Assembly: GCA_025642065.1 (NCBI GenBank)
Contig: JAODUP010000186.1
Location: 274,501 to 338,500 of the forward strand
Source of the DNA: Paralvinella palmiformis
Lineage: Eukaryota; Annelida; Polychaeta; Terebellida; Alvinellidae
Length of the DNA: 64,000 bases
Direction: 5' to 3'
Part shown: positions 47,136 to 61,962 of the stretch, in pieces
How positions within the stretch are numbered: position 1 is the first letter of the stretch
How the letters are laid out: each line of letters opens with the position of its first letter
The notes under the pieces: model-generated
Told to the model about the DNA's origin: nothing
Seen by the model: only the letters and a program-made list of their open reading frames with translations
Database searches by the model: none
Translations under genes and position numbers: made by a program

Positions 47136-49957
47136 CACCTATTAGCCAATTCACGGAGCTTTATATTCGCGTATGGTCATTGCCCCCCCCCCCCCAATGT
47201 TTTTATTTCATGCTTTATCGTAGCATGATCAGGGAAATATATGTTTATTTATTCAACAACGATAAAACCCGTTTTAGAGATGGAGAGAGCTAAATAAAAC
47301 AAGCCTATTTAAAACCTATTGCTGCACTGACCGTTGCATTGTTTAGGTTGGGCAACCGGGAAACAAATTTCTAATTACCCCAATGCGTCACTTGTGGGGA
47401 GTCCGCATCGTCGAATCATTCCCACGGACTTCAACAGATTTCTTGTGATTGGACGGAATATTAATTGTAACAGCCAATCATAGTGAGAGTAAGAACTAAC
47501 GGTGGCCAACACATGTATCGTCATCGGCTTCCGAAATCTCGCTAAATGTGCTTAACTGATTAGCTTAAGAATATATTACATACACAAAGAGATTATGTCA
47601 GATGATAATTGCTTGAAATATGGCTACTTGAGTTTTAAAATAGAAATATATATTAAAGCTTCATCAATTTTGTTTTAATTTCCTTTACAATAATCTGTAT
47701 TAGCACAGGAATATGTAGGGATACAAGCCATTAATGGTGGCTCTGTGTCCAGCGTTGATATTTCATTGAAAACCAAAGTACTATGTACTGTGAACAGGTA
47801 AATGGCAAACTTAGTTCATGAACCTCACACACGAAACTTATATTCGCGTGTCATATTTTCGCGAGATCACTGACCTCGCGTATTTCGCGAAAATAAGATT
47901 ATCGCGAAAATATCCGTAATTACAGCGAGACGTTTATTGAGTCAATAAACGGGCACCTTACATATTGAAATCTAAGATGAAACGCTATTCGAACTCAGAT
48001 GCATGGTAATGGCCTGTAGCAAACCACGCTATCGGTTAAGTCAAAGAGAATTCCGACACTTCTATTGCTAACACTTCTATTTACTGCACGTATTACCTGA
48101 AACTTTCAGGTAATATACATAGTACCTGAGTATACAGATTAACTGTAACATATAGTTATCAAAGATCATGATGCATCCTGTTTCCATTCAAACCAGACTT
48201 AGGACGCATAATCGTCTAAGCTATCCCGATGTATTCTTTATCTCCGCACAAGCATCCATTCATCATTCCGTCCATTATTCCTGCCATTCATCAGTACCGG
48301 GGTTCCTCGCGGCGGGGATTGTGGATGCCCGGGAATTATGCTATTGATATGGATATCATACGCACACACGCACGCGCGCACGCGCGCGCACGCACGTACA
48401 CACGCACGCACACATATACACATTCTGCCGCCCAAGCACCTGTTTTCGTGGTTTGCCATCAGAAGTAGCGTCACTCGAGAATATACATATTACCTGATTA
48501 TACATATTAATCGTAACACACACACACATATTGTAGTAATTCCCAAAATGCCGTACCTAAAATTGATACAGAAGAAAAGCAAAATTTTCAAATTCCAATG
48601 CCTATTCCTATTAGGTAGAGCCCTAGATTTGGGGTTTGAATCCAGTTAATTTTTTATTGTTTCTCTAGGAATTAGTTACTTGTGCCCCAGGTGTGACAGT
48701 CGCTTAGTGTAGACAAGTCAAATAGTCAACTCGGCTCATTTCTCTAGGGCGTTAGCAATATGCCCCAGATGTGAGAAAAACAAAACAAACCAATTACTCC
48801 ATATTTTATGCAACGGTCACGGAACAAATGTTAATTTTTTTGAGTGAACGCTATCACCAGGACTTACATAGGTGATCACTTCAGTTGAGTAAGGCTTGAC
48901 ATTTTTTTTTCAAAATGTGGTTGTCAAGTGAAACAATATGGTTGCCAAGATAATCTCATAAGCACTAGATTTAGTTTCATTGATTTGGATATCTCGATCT
49001 AATTGATTAATATTTTAGATAATTTCTCAGGGAAGAGTTCACCCTCAGATAATATGATTTTAATGTGTATTCCTTATAAAAGTAACCCAAAATTCCCCCA
49101 AATATACACGAACTCTATTTTACACCTGAAAAAGCCATTACGGAGCTTCATTGAATGCTAGATTGCATAGCGGGAAGGAAAAAAGTCACGTGTTCTGACG
49201 TTAGGTGGCACAAATTAAGGATCATGTAGCCATCTCGATCCAGATCGAGTCACAGATGTTCTGGCTTAGCCATCCCAGTGACCCTACTTGTCCCTTTGCT
49301 ACTATTAACTGACGCAGTCGTTGGTTCATTTACATAAATCTGACAGCTTGATAGATGCACACGCAGATACACACATACACGGATGTCATGAAAATAAATG
49401 TCAGATCTGGGTCAGCTATGATAATGCCAGTATGTATCCAGAGGGACTGATATATACAATTACTTGATCAGCGCACCATCCCCTTATACTGGAGAGCAAC
49501 TGAAGCGTATACAAAAGTCTGGAGGCTTATATTTATTTTAAAGATGGATGGGTCAGATAATTGTTAGACGTATTGATAATTTTTTCTCCAATATACGTAT
49601 TAATCAGGTGGAATAATTGATTCTGACAGATTCACCAAAGCACATGCGACACGAACCATTTTAATTAATCTTCTTAACTGAACAGTTGGGTCATTTTGGA
49701 GTAAGGTTATAGGTATTGTAATTTGTAGCATTGTGTACTTTTGTCTAACAACACCAACGACCTCCACCTCAATCGCATAAGTCTCATCACATATTGTTGA
49801 AATGTAGAGTAAACATGTTTTTATGTTAGGTAATAGAAATCTCTAGGTACAAATGAGAATTATTCTCAGAATATCACAAGATGGCAGCCCTGTACATATA
49901 ATTTAACCGTATCATCATTGTAAATAAACGTTGTTTCGTTTATGGTTAAATCATTAA
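47136..49957. other. no gene seen; decayed repeats
   Basis: TCGCGA-rich palindromic sequence at 47855-47925 (TTTTCGCGAGA, TTTCGCGAAAATAAG, TTATCGCGAAAAT). A very degraded tRNA-like stretch at 47985-48045 (TTCGAACTCAGATGC..GGTAATGG) may be an old family A head. CACG-rich microsatellite at 48360-48420. Segment 49025-49215 faintly resembles the TTAA MITE at 9453 (CACCCTCAG, CCATTACGG, GACGT). Confidence 0.35.
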
Positions 49958-50140
49958 TTAAAATCCTTTGTGTTTCACATTGTGAAAGAAGTGGCTAGTA
50001 CTTGTGTGCACTAGGCGACCATAAGTGTCAGGTTTGGACCTCTCCCAGTCTCTGTCTACTGCTGCTATCCATTTGGGTTTTTTTTCTGTCCGATCCGCTG
50101 GAAATCTATAAAAGGTATATAGTCTTGTCCCTTCCTGCAC
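49958..50140 (-). pseudogene. THAP-domain fragment
   Basis: Reads GTRLYTFYRFPADRTEKK followed by PKWIAAVDRDWERS and ending HFFHNVKHKGF. Aromatic-x-x-FP, K-W-I-x-A-x-x-R and a terminal HF are the second half of a THAP zinc-binding domain, but the CSxHF cysteine is replaced (TSTSHFF). No first half or downstream transposase is nearby. Likely a leftover THAP-type transposase (P-element or similar) or a host exon relic. Confidence 0.5.
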
Positions 50141-51114
50141 GGTTGTTATAGCTTACAGCAAGACTTGTGTGGCCCACGTTGTCTTGTATTTATTGTACAC
50201 CAAACATGAACGTGCCCTAGCTCTCAGTATACCAGGCCAGTGAATCCAACGATAGCTTGACCCCCCCCAACATGGCGGCAACAACATATATCACGTGATT
50301 TTATGACGTCATTGCAAAACCTCAATATGATTTGTTCTTACAAGGTAGTAAACGTTCTGTATGTAGGGAGTGAAAACATTTTAATATCGTTATCATAACG
50401 TTATTATATCCATACCCAAAATATAACCACATCAGAACGTTATGAAAACGTTATGTGTTCGCTGGGTTATTGTTACAAAAGTATAAAATAATCGTCTTTA
50501 GGAATTTAACTTTATAGTTTTCTTTAGCCATTTCAGGCTGTTTGGATCAACATTCATAAATTTGATATGCTTTTGTTCTGAAAATTGATATTCGGCTCGA
50601 TTCTGTTTATATTGTTATAACCGGGGAAAATAAACAGCTTAAATGGCGTCATATTTCAGGAACATCCGGTCTGTGTTCATAATAGCTAAAGATAATTTCT
50701 ATAGAAACATCAAAGATAAATGTATTTTGTCTAAACAATACACACGACAATCAACAAAAACTACTTAATCAGTGTTTGCAGTGGGTAATTAATTATGGGT
50801 TCTTAGATCGTATTCTGCATAAAAATAAAGGGAACATCTTTTTCACTCAAATAAAACTTTTTAAGATTTATCAATTTAATTTGTAGCATACGGAACCAAT
50901 CCATATACATATCAAAACGTCAATTGATAATTACCGGCTTTTTGCGGGGCTGGCTTCAATAGATTTGAGAGGCTGTGTGGCCATCTAAATAAAACGTTAT
51001 TGTGGGGCATGCGGTTGCGGGTCCAAGTGAGGCGGGATTGGATGGTTGCAGGGCAGAATTGTCAGCCCGGTAGGAGCCTATTCCCATTCGTAAACAGGAG
51101 AGCTGTCGTACTGG
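50141..51114. other. no gene seen
   Basis: ACGTTATGAAAACGTTATGTG...CGCTGGGTT at 50443-50469 and a related ATAACGTT at 50394 look like a DNA-transposon terminus. The rest is unrecognised AT-rich DNA. Confidence 0.3.
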
Positions 51115-51275
51115 ATCTCTATCTGGCATGTTCGGTGGAAACAACCTTGCCAGTTGCCTGGTTGGATAAAAAAACTCCTCCTAATACAGCGCCACTGCCG
51201 AGGTGCGAACCTGCGACCTCCCGCACAGAATTCCCATAGCCATAGGTAAATAGTCTCATGCACTACCTGTGTGGC
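51115..51275 (-). repeat. tRNA-derived SINE, family C, second copy
   Basis: Shares GGCATGTTCGG.GGAA.CAACCTT.CCAGTTG and AAAAAACTCCTCCTA with 46438-46622. B box in reverse complement: GTCGCAGGTTCGCACCTCGG. Confidence 0.7.
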
Positions 51276-51411
51276 CAATGATGTCTATGGGTCACTCCGA
51301 ATCTGCATTTCCATCAGCTTTTCTAATACAGGACACGAAGAAACATCAACATCATTACATTAGACAATCAGACCTCAGATCAATATGTGAAATAAACTTG
51401 TATAGATCATA

Positions 51412-51417
51412 TTTATT
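51412..51417 (-). terminator. possible polyadenylation signal for NPHP1
   Basis: AATAAA on the minus strand about 740 bp after the NPHP1 stop. Other weaker candidates may be used. Confidence 0.25.
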
Positions 51418-52055
51418 AATAAATACACATTTACAATGCAATAATTATACAATAATTTAACATCTCGGTGCATAATTCATGAATCATAGCACATTTACAT
51501 ATATTACCATACTATGGAAAAAATACATTATACTATAATGTATTTTATAGCAATGAAATGATGACTATACAAAGAGTAGAACTGACAATAAAGGAAGCTG
51601 CCTCTAAGTGTACATAAATATAGACAATGCCTAAACTAATAGGAATTGTGTACATCTCTAAAAAAGTATAAACATTATAATAATTTATCCGCTAAAATGT
51701 AGTTTAGTATAAAAACAGTTGACAGTTTCGACAACGATAATTGTGAACTCTACATGATGTAATGATATGCATTAAAACACACTTCACTGTAGAATAAAGT
51801 GTAATCACGAGATGACTTATTTGAAATGATAATGCATCAGAGAGATGTAACTCAAAATACAACATTTATCAATTAAACTTTAGTTGTCAACAATTAAGCT
51901 ATGTAGATTTCCACAAACAAAATAAGCGTTAGGTAGACAAAGGAAATATTCTTCTGAAAATGGACTGTTTCAAGAGTACCTGAACTTTAAAAGTATCTGG
52001 GATAGCTAAAAAAAGTATTGGTCCCTCATAAATTGATAGAGATCATAAGCATGTG

Positions 52056-52095
<40 letters not shown>

Positions 52096-52155
52096 AGGGT
52101 GAGAGAGACAGAGAGAGAGAGAGCTATCTAGTGATAGAGGGTCTTACAACCAGGT
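51418..52155 (-). other. probable NPHP1 3' UTR
   Basis: AT-rich, non-coding sequence directly after the NPHP1 stop, with a (GA)n tract at about 52062-52120. Extent is inferred only from the candidate poly(A) signal. Confidence 0.35.
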
Positions 52156-53134
52156 TCAGATACCATGTGCCTTCACCATACAGTAAGGATTAACGATGCT
52201 GTAGGCGAGACTTTTTATGTCGAGAGGTTTGTGCAGCACATCGGCTGACAACAGACTCTTGGGCACCTTCTGTGATTTGTTCATCGCGTGAAGTCGCTGA
52301 ATCTCTTCGTATCGTTTCTACAATGAAATTGAAGATGACAAACTTAGATGCGGACGAACACAGCACCGGATCCAGATCGTGTAGATAAAAAGCAGACTCT
52401 CGATTGGAAATCTTTATGTGATGGAATTAATGGGGTTTCTACCTTAACGACGTCATCATGTCGGACATCCCACTCCGGTAATGAGGCACACATTGTCAGG
52501 GGATAGACGTTGTGCAGAAACACTCGACGGAAACGTTCCTTCAGTATGGAGATCTCTTTCTGTAAATGAGATCAATTATTCTTATGTCATTCATCAAACT
52601 GCAATGAAACTACATGAAAATAACTGATGGCATAAAACCTCATAAAGCTACGGCAGCAGACAGAACTTCATAAACATATTATAATAACGTATCATCGTTG
52701 ATAATTATAGCTTTACTTCAACTAAAGTAATCAGATTATGGTGTTGTGATTAATGGTAGATTCTGATTACAAGTGCCACTATGAACAAGTCTACTTAAAA
52801 CTTTAAAACGGTTACAATTATATAAGAACAATCAAAACAAATGGTATATCATCCAGCTGTTATGCCGCACAGTTAATACATCATACAGCTGGTATGCAGC
52901 ACAGTTAATACGTTGTGTAGCTGGTATGCTGAACAGCTAGTAATGGCTGGTACCTTTCTATAGTTGAGTGTTTAATAATCACCAAACGATAACTATACAG
53001 TGCTCTGTGCCAAGATGTTAAGCTAGAAGCAGCTCGGTGTCTCTGGACAAATGTTCCGTGCGTGCAGCATGCAGCAAATTGAAAGAGAGTGAAGAGTCCA
53101 AACCGTCAACAAACTAGCCAAACCAACCCAAACA

Positions 53135-53174
<40 letters not shown>

Positions 53175-54672
53175 TAGAATATAATATTTCATTGGTTTTC
53201 CATAGTTATCCGAAACACTATAAGGCAAACACCTGTACACCTACACATAATATATACAGCCAAACCATTGCCATTAATCAGTTCCGAAAATTGGTTTTGA
53301 AATAAACTGGAAAAAATGCCTTAAAAATTACCTTAAAAATATTTTATTACATATAAATTGTTTTTATGACTCTTGTATTTTAAATTATTTAGTTTCTTTT
53401 ATCTTGTATGGTTTATTTATTTATTTCATGTCCTTTTATTTTGATGTAGGTGATGTAGCTGAGTGACATAACGTCAGACGTAATGACGTTCGCTGATCTG
53501 AAATTTACTCCAATTTACAGCAAGTGGCCTAAAGGCGAATTTCACGTAGGCCGAAATAATACTTTATAATAAACAATCCTGTGAAGGGGTGGTTTGACGT
53601 GTTTTAGAGTGTAAGTGAATTTGGCCAGAACACAATTATATGTATGCACAGTGCCTTGAAATGATGAGATAAAAAGAAGAAATTAAGATCAAACAAAATG
53701 AAAATGATTCACATTCCAACACAGCACAATGGGAATCACTCGGACTAGAAAATGCCAATCACATGCATCATGTTCTGAACCAAACAAACACTAATTCAGA
53801 ATTAAGTGGGGGTTTTCAGTTTAAAAAATCTGAGTCGTATCTACAGTATTGATTCCTTACCCGAACACTAACTGTGAGCCAGTATGTCTTAGCATCAAAT
53901 CAGTTAAAAAAACTAATTAAATATTTCACACATTATACAAGACAGCGTATTATACACAAATGTTTCTAGAAGAGTGATTGGTTAACAAATAGCCTCTTCA
54001 CAAAACATTTTCCCCATAACATCGAAAGATAGCAGTATTCAGTCGATCTCTGATAGATAAATTGGAATGTGAGATCAACTAAAAACCTAAGCCGCCACAC
54101 ACACACGCACGCACACACACACAGAGATAGGGGGAGAGGGAGAGAGATAAATCAAGCTCTGCTCAGTTCCTGAGTAAGTTCTGCTCTGTAAGGAAATTTC
54201 CCGAAATTTGCATTTGGCAGATATAATTATGAAAAAGAAAATATGGACAATAACAAAACTACAACAACAACAACAACAACAACAACAGCAAATATCAAAC
54301 ATGATGTTATATATTGCGGCTGTAACATGTACAGATAGAATGGAAATTATTTTAGAGAATGATCGACACATCATGCATCTTTAGTTGATATTGCTATGGT
54401 GGTGTTTCATGTATTGTGGAGTAGTATTCACAAAGCAGACATTACTGTTGAAATAAGTACATAAATCAACACCCACAAACAAACATACATACAGACAAAC
54501 TGACTGACTGACTGACTGATTTTCCTCCCTCCCTCTCTGGTACAGACACACCCACACACACACAAGTAATGCACTTTGGATATTAAGAAGACATTCCAAG
54601 CTTATCTTTCACACTTACATTTTTTGTAGCCTGTATGTATAGAATCACAACATTGATAATGTGAAGAGTGAA

Positions 54673-54718
<46 letters not shown>

Positions 54719-57700
54719 CTGTTCAGTGTTAAACAAAATGTAAACAACATTTATTAAGTAAAATTAAATATAGAGAAGAATAAATATAAAATGTTCATAA
54801 CATGTAATAATTTTAAACTAGTCAAACAAATTTACCTGATCACACATACATACACACACATTCATGCACACACACACACACAAGTACACATTGATCAAGC
54901 CCACCTTGTCAGTTCTTTTCATCGCTTTCATTTCCTCTGCCCAACATGACTGAAATAACAATTATAACATCAATAAACTGCAAGCAACTGATCGTACAAG
55001 AGCAATATGTAATGAAGCATTATGGTTGATCGATTTAACGGAAACAGTTACAACATCTAGGCCACTGACTACATACCCGAAGGACATCCATAAGGTCAGG
55101 CTGCTCCAGCACCTCAGGAAAAGCATTCAGTATTGGCCCATAGACCAGCTCTGTTGTAGACAGAATTGAACGAGAAATAAGTTGCTGTGAGAAAATTAAG
55201 CCTCGCCAAACGAATTAATTATAAATCGGAATTCTGTGATTAAACGGAAATACTTCCGTAGAAAATACCAAATTACAAGTAACTGCTAAAAGTCTAGCTG
55301 TAAGATGGTGAGTGAGTGTATGTTTCTATCGATCTCTCTACTGAAATGAGATCACGATGCCAAAACCTTTTGATGACAGACGAACCATTCCATGAATAAA
55401 GTCAATGGCACAATATGCCACCCACCTACTATCCTGAGGAGAGGCCAATTTTAAGGTTGTGATAACGCAGATGTATTAAACAACTTACAAAACCACCTGA
55501 CGGAAGGGGATTCCATTTCAGTTAGAGCCAGGTTATCTGCATTAATTCACTAGGCCAGCCACTAATTGATGCTGATGATGATTGATGTTTTACAGTCACT
55601 TTTGTGCACATGGTAGGCTAAATGGGCCCTGAGTGACCTCCAAAGGTAATGAAGCGAAGTCATAGATGAAACACCCTTCAGATATGCCCAAACTGAGATT
55701 TGAACTCAGGTGGTAGTGATATGTGCTCCAATGTGCTACCAGTTAGACCACAGAGCTGGCCAGTAATTGTAAAATTCATCAGTTTATCTGAGAATTTACC
55801 CACATCCATGATCAGGTATCCATGATGAGGTAATTTAAGTATTGTGTGAAAAATCTACATCATAACAGCTGATAATTAGAATATATCTCCGTATAACTAA
55901 ACCTTATTTTTGTGGGATGTTTGTTCAGATCAGATCATTTCCCAAATGAGTCGCACCTCAGCCAAACTGTCCCAGATATGACCGAAGCCGAAGTTAAACG
56001 AAGCACTCACTCACTCACTCACTCACTCCATCTCAAGTAAGACAGCGAAGGACATGGTTCAGTGGAACGAAGGATTATGGGTACCGGGGTAAGTGAAATA
56101 TTCACCGCTAGATTGTTGGTCCTCTCTATCACGAAGTAAGAGATCAGCCTGGATCTGTCGAAAGTAGGATATGTATGATATGTATGTCGTGGAACTGACC
56201 ATTATGTCAGGCAGAGTGCTGAAAATAGACATCAACTCTTAATATTACCGTAAATGGTAAAGGGACCAGCAAATATTTGTAACAGTGTAAATGGTTGGTT
56301 TAATCAACTGAAATATAAACACATTACACCGTATATGATACACAGATTGTACAACACATTAAGCTAATGAGTTATTAATTATTCTAAGCAAAGCTTGTAT
56401 TTTAAATCCATTCAAAACACACCTGTTCAAGGTTACTTTCATAGATAAATAATAATTATCTTTTAAATCTCTTAAAGGGTTTTTATAGACATATTATTTG
56501 GGGTATTATTATATTACATATTATTTACACAGCACCTTTGAATGGCTCGATCCTGCTAGAAATGGTGCTTTATTAAATATACATTATTATTAGTATTATT
56601 ATTCTAGGGTGGCTACAAGATATGAAGAATTTATGTTTAAATCCTAATTTATACCAATGGCTGCAAGATCTATAGAATTGATGTTTAAATACTAATTTAC
56701 CAATATCTGGAAGCCTTTCACCATTCATTTCAGTATATTATTTTCAGAGATAGGACTTGGAAATTAAGCTTATCTTGTTATGATAAGGTTTGATTCGTAT
56801 ATTCAAACAACGTAACTGGTAGTCTAATTAGGCTTACTCTAAATAGAGCTTCTGTTCTTTTGTTGGATCAGCGATTCTCATCACTAGACGTGGCTGTTTA
56901 TTTCCTGCGACCAATGATCGCAGCTTGCTGCTTCCCGCTGTAAACAAACAATAGATGGTAAATCATACAATAGATGGTAAATCATACAATAGATGGTAAA
57001 TCATACAATAGATGGTAAATCATACAATAGATAGTAAATTGTACTAAACATGCAGAGGAAATGAGATCTCAGCATCTCTCTGCAAGTAACTTCAGCAGCT
57101 CAGAAACTGCATGCCAAAATCGTTCACATAACACATCCAATTCGAGAAACTGTAGAAATAGAAATCTGAGAACCCCGATCAATTAACAGTATGCGATGTG
57201 ACGTTTGGAAGATTCCTACGTAACATCAGTGACGTAATTAGTAGTTTTAAATGAACCATCCACCGTTCCTTATGTATATTCATGCATTCACTAGACAACA
57301 CGCATTCTAAGCATAAATCAGTTTGTTAATAGCGTATTGTGAAAAACATGAACAGTGCTAATTAAGCAACCCAAGATAATAAACAAATTACTTAAACCAC
57401 CAGCATAATTAATTATATTGTAAATTACTATAACAATTATCTTATTTCAGTACTGACTTCCATAATCGTGGATTGAAGGGTTACAATTGATTTTGGTCTA
57501 ATTTATGTTCTAGTATTGGCCCTACAAAAATTCTTCACCAACTAAACATTAACTCGAAGGAAGCCTCTCATGCATGGATGGTCTTATGCATCCAGTCCTA
57601 CCGGTGCTACAAAAAAATGATGATTATTTCCACACGTGCACATAATCTTGTCCGTGTGATGAAGCAAAACTCAGCGCAAGAAATGTAAACAACAGCAAAA

Positions 57701-58885
57701 ACAACGAGCACCTCTGCACACCACATGCACTATGACTATAGCCATTTAAATCCTAGAATAACATAACAATTATCTCATTATCAATACTTCTACATATGTT
57801 GACATGCGACAAAACCATCAAACTGATCTGAACTTTGTGGATAAAACTGAAAAGCCACTGTGCAAGTCGATTTAATAGTGCTGGCTCAGTTGTGAAATTT
57901 GGTTTGTTAATCAACAAATGCACACAGGACATTTTGCCGTAAGTCCAATCTTTGGCACCTAAATATCAACTGGTACGAGTGTGTATCTTGAAGCTACAAT
58001 ATCCATAGCATTAACTTACAAGGTGGTGTCTTGGCAGCTAGAGCGGCATAAAATAACGCAACAGGGAGAAAGATAGCAAAACACATAGTTATCAAATAAG
58101 AAAACTCAGGAAAAATAACAACTGTAACAATTCAGAATGTTAAAACATATCCAACAAATATTTCCGTATAAAGGCAACAAGCCATGATCTATTGAAGAAC
58201 TTTACTAATAATAAAATGTGAACTGGTAAATAATATTAAATAAAGCTCGCAAACACTGGAAAGCTAAATATTAATCAACAGTAAGAGAATGCACAGCGTA
58301 TATGGAATTATTTATGATTGTGTGGAAAAGTATATTAATAATAATAATTTAATACTTACTAATACTATTAAAAACAACCTATTGTTTCAACCCCATTAAG
58401 ACGACACATTTCGTTGTACATACCTTTTTTCCCTACACTAGGGTCGACATCTACTCCTCGTTCATAAATGGTCCCGCCATTAACAAACTCATCATAAGTC
58501 CTGATAGAAATATTTATTTTATTCATAAATATATCACTAGTTTACAACAATTTATTGTGTAATATGTTATATTTTAATGTTAGTAACAAAAATTCAATTT
58601 GTTAATAACACATATAGACTATTAAACAACGACATAAAAATATCTGTTTCTTGTAATTCATTTCAAATCAGGATATAAATATTTGAACCTTAATACATAA
58701 AATTGGGTCATTTTACAAAAGACAAACTTTTAATTACTTTCAGTGATAAATTCTGTCTTTCTCAAAAATAGTTTCAGGTTGTAAAAGCATACAATAAGTA
58801 CAGGTATATAAGTTCACCTAAAATTCAGTTTCTATAAGTTAAAGGGTAATTTAAATTGAAACAAAAAATAATTATACTGTACATG

Positions 58886-58959
<74 letters not shown>

Positions 58960-61616
58960 TGGGTGTATGTGCGCACATGCTTGCCATCTATCTCTTTCCA
59001 TGTACTTACTTAGAAGGTAAAACCTTGCCATCCTGATCACAAAATTTAAAGTGTACCCAGCCACAACTGAGTTCACCTTCTTGTCCTGTACTCTAGAGAG
59101 TAAACAAAATGTATCAGTCAGATAGATAGATAGATAGATAGATTTCCAAATTCACAAGTAGTACATTATACAATACCAAATACGTAGTATATCAAGCATA
59201 TAATTACGTGTGCCCCAGATTATATAATCTCAAAATCAAGTAATATTTTAAAAACCATAATGCACACATATACAAAAACAAACAAACAAACACACAGTCA
59301 TTCATGCATGCACACACAAACACACACACAGTTTGTACATACCGTTCTTTTGAACGTAACACAAAGTTCCACAAGGACACCTAAAACAAATAAATGAAAT
59401 GATTTAATTATCAGAGAGTGAGAAAAATATATAATAGGAGTATGGTGTATTAAAAGGTTTACAGTATTTAAAAAAGATAATAAATTATAGATGCCAAGGT
59501 AGAAATATTATATACGATTTCAGAAGTTATTATATTTGTTTTTGTTATTTTTTTCGGCTCAAAGGTTTTCATATAAACCAAAATAATTATACAAATGATT
59601 TCGTGCCTACAATATCCCTTCAAAAACGTACCAAGATTTGGCTCAGATGAATTGGTTCGTATAAACACTTCACCAAACTCAACACTGTGCTTTAAATCCG
59701 CTATCTGTAAACAAATGGAAGAATAAATAAGAACTAACGTTACCTCAAATAACTACTCTAAAAATGGTGAAAGATATGTTTATTGTTGAGAATAACAGCC
59801 TGACCTGAGTATAGTAAAACATTTAAACATGTAGTTCAGTTGAAAGGTCAAGACAGCTTAGGCTGGATCTCAAAATACAATGCAGATGAACCTTAAATGT
59901 TTTGTTTACAAACAGCAAAATAAACTAAAACATTGCTTCGTTTATCAATTAAGCAATGACACATAATTATTATGATTGTAAATCTCAGCTTGCAACATCA
60001 GATCTCTCCTAATGGTGTTTAGCTTAGATTCAGTAACACACAAGTTCAATTTTACCAATGACAGTTTGTTCAACATACGAATAATAAACATTTAGGTCAA
60101 ATATGACCTTAGAGGTATGTGGATAAAAAAAATGGAAGGAAAGTTTTTTAAATAAATAAGTTAAACAATCACACTGACACAACAACAGCTATTGGTTTAG
60201 TAATAAAATACACCAATATTTTGATAACTGTATAAGAAATGTAAAATTAACCTGTACTTAGTTTACAATCAATCAATCAATCAGTCAGTTAGTCAATCAA
60301 TCATTTTTTTATACATTTTGTACATTAGTTATGTCATCAATGAAACAGATGAAGAATTCATGGCCTGATTCGTGAAAAACTAAATATCTGAAGCAATTTC
60401 ATAACACCTACAATAAACAATATTTTCACTAAATCGGTACGTACACACACACTTATCAAGCTGCTGGGTACGATAGTTTCTGAGTGTTTAAATATCATTT
60501 GTATCTAGGAGTCACAACAATGTAATCACATTTTATTGCATATAATTTTCTTACCACATACAGCTGCCTGGGTTACAGATGAACTAAAATGCTTACACGC
60601 AGTGGGATCAGTGTAGTAGATGGATTTTATTTTGAAAATGATAACATAACAATAGCCACTTATTCTAAGGAATTGAACTCTGACTAAAATATTATCTTAA
60701 TATTTTAAGATTATTATAACTATATACTAGTAACAACAGAAACAGACCTTATTGTTAAAGTTCCACGTCTTCTGTTCTTTATCGGTATTGGTCACCTTCA
60801 TAGTGTAAATATTACTCAGTATCTGAAAGCAGAACAACAAGTAGCTATGAATGATACAGGATGATGATGATTGATGTTTTATGGTCACTTTTGTACACAC
60901 GGTAGGCTAAATGAGCGAGCGACCTCCAAAGGTAATGAAGCGAAGTCAAAGATGAAACACCCTTCAGATATGCACACACAGAGATTCAAACTCAGGTGGT
61001 AGTGATCTATGGTCCAATGTGCTACCAACTAGACAGCGAAGGTGCCCTAATGATACATGATGATTGTCAAAATAGAAACACCAAAAGCAAACATAAATGT
61101 GTAAATATTTTGCTGTCCGAATCTGGAAGGTCTATTGCCATCTGGACATGTGATAATGCCAAAATGTGAAATTTCATATATATTACTCTATCTTTAGTGA
61201 ATATAAATTGAGATATGCTACTGCATCTCAAGCTAACATTCGGTCAACCAAAAAAATGGCAAATAGCGAAACTTACATTTTGACCATCAAACAGACAGAC
61301 TCTTGCTTGACGACTGACCACCTCAGCACCTGGAATGGAGAAAAATTGCCAGATAATTATATCACCATAAGTCTACCAGAATCCTGCACAACCAAATACA
61401 AGCTACAGAACACTGAATACGGTGGTGGCTATTCTGACTCTAGTCATTGTGACTACTAAGACTAACACTGAGAGTTTATTAGGATGATATACAGAAGGAA
61501 TTCATTCTAAACTAAAACCATGACCATATTGCACTCACAACTAACTACCCGTCAGTCTGTTCCAGTCACCAAAAACATCAACTAATTACTTGTGTATGTG
61601 TAGCTCAGTGAGTAAG

Positions 61617-61684
<68 letters not shown>

Positions 61685-61696
61685 AGAGAGAAGAAA

Positions 61697-61742
<46 letters not shown>

Positions 61743-61925
61743 GGGGGGGATGAGAGACTAAATGTGAGCCAATATCAGAATACAATATTTACCATTGACA
61801 ATATTGGCTGAAGTAAGCATAAAAACAAACTGACAATTACAAAATGAAGAAACAGTAGCAATAATGAAGCTGAGAGGATAATAATAATCCATTTGTTAGT
61901 GGAAATAATTCTGCTTAAGATTAAT

Positions 61926-61962
<37 letters not shown>

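Noticed and set aside
47855..47925. TCGCGA palindromes as a regulatory array
   Set aside because: Could equally be the terminus of an unidentified DNA transposon. With a single copy here there is not enough to support either.
53971..54599. Cys-rich minus ORFs at 54087-54599
   Set aside because: Poly-Cys comes from an (ACA)n tract and the rest from (CA)n; no signal or spacing of a real Cys-rich protein.
55141..55190. Upstream acceptor CTCACAG for the 55077-55150 NPHP1 exon
   Set aside because: It gives an open frame but the wrong phase with the preceding exon. The ACAACAG acceptor at 55151-55152 gives the right phase and aligns in length with other NPHP1 proteins.
56949..57044. CRISPR-like array
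   Set aside because: Head-to-tail repeats with no spacers in a eukaryotic intron; an ordinary minisatellite.
61166..61459. 97-aa plus-strand ORF
   Set aside because: It covers the NPHP1 exon 61277-61329 on the opposite strand, which has homology and good splice sites. The plus frame has no known motif.
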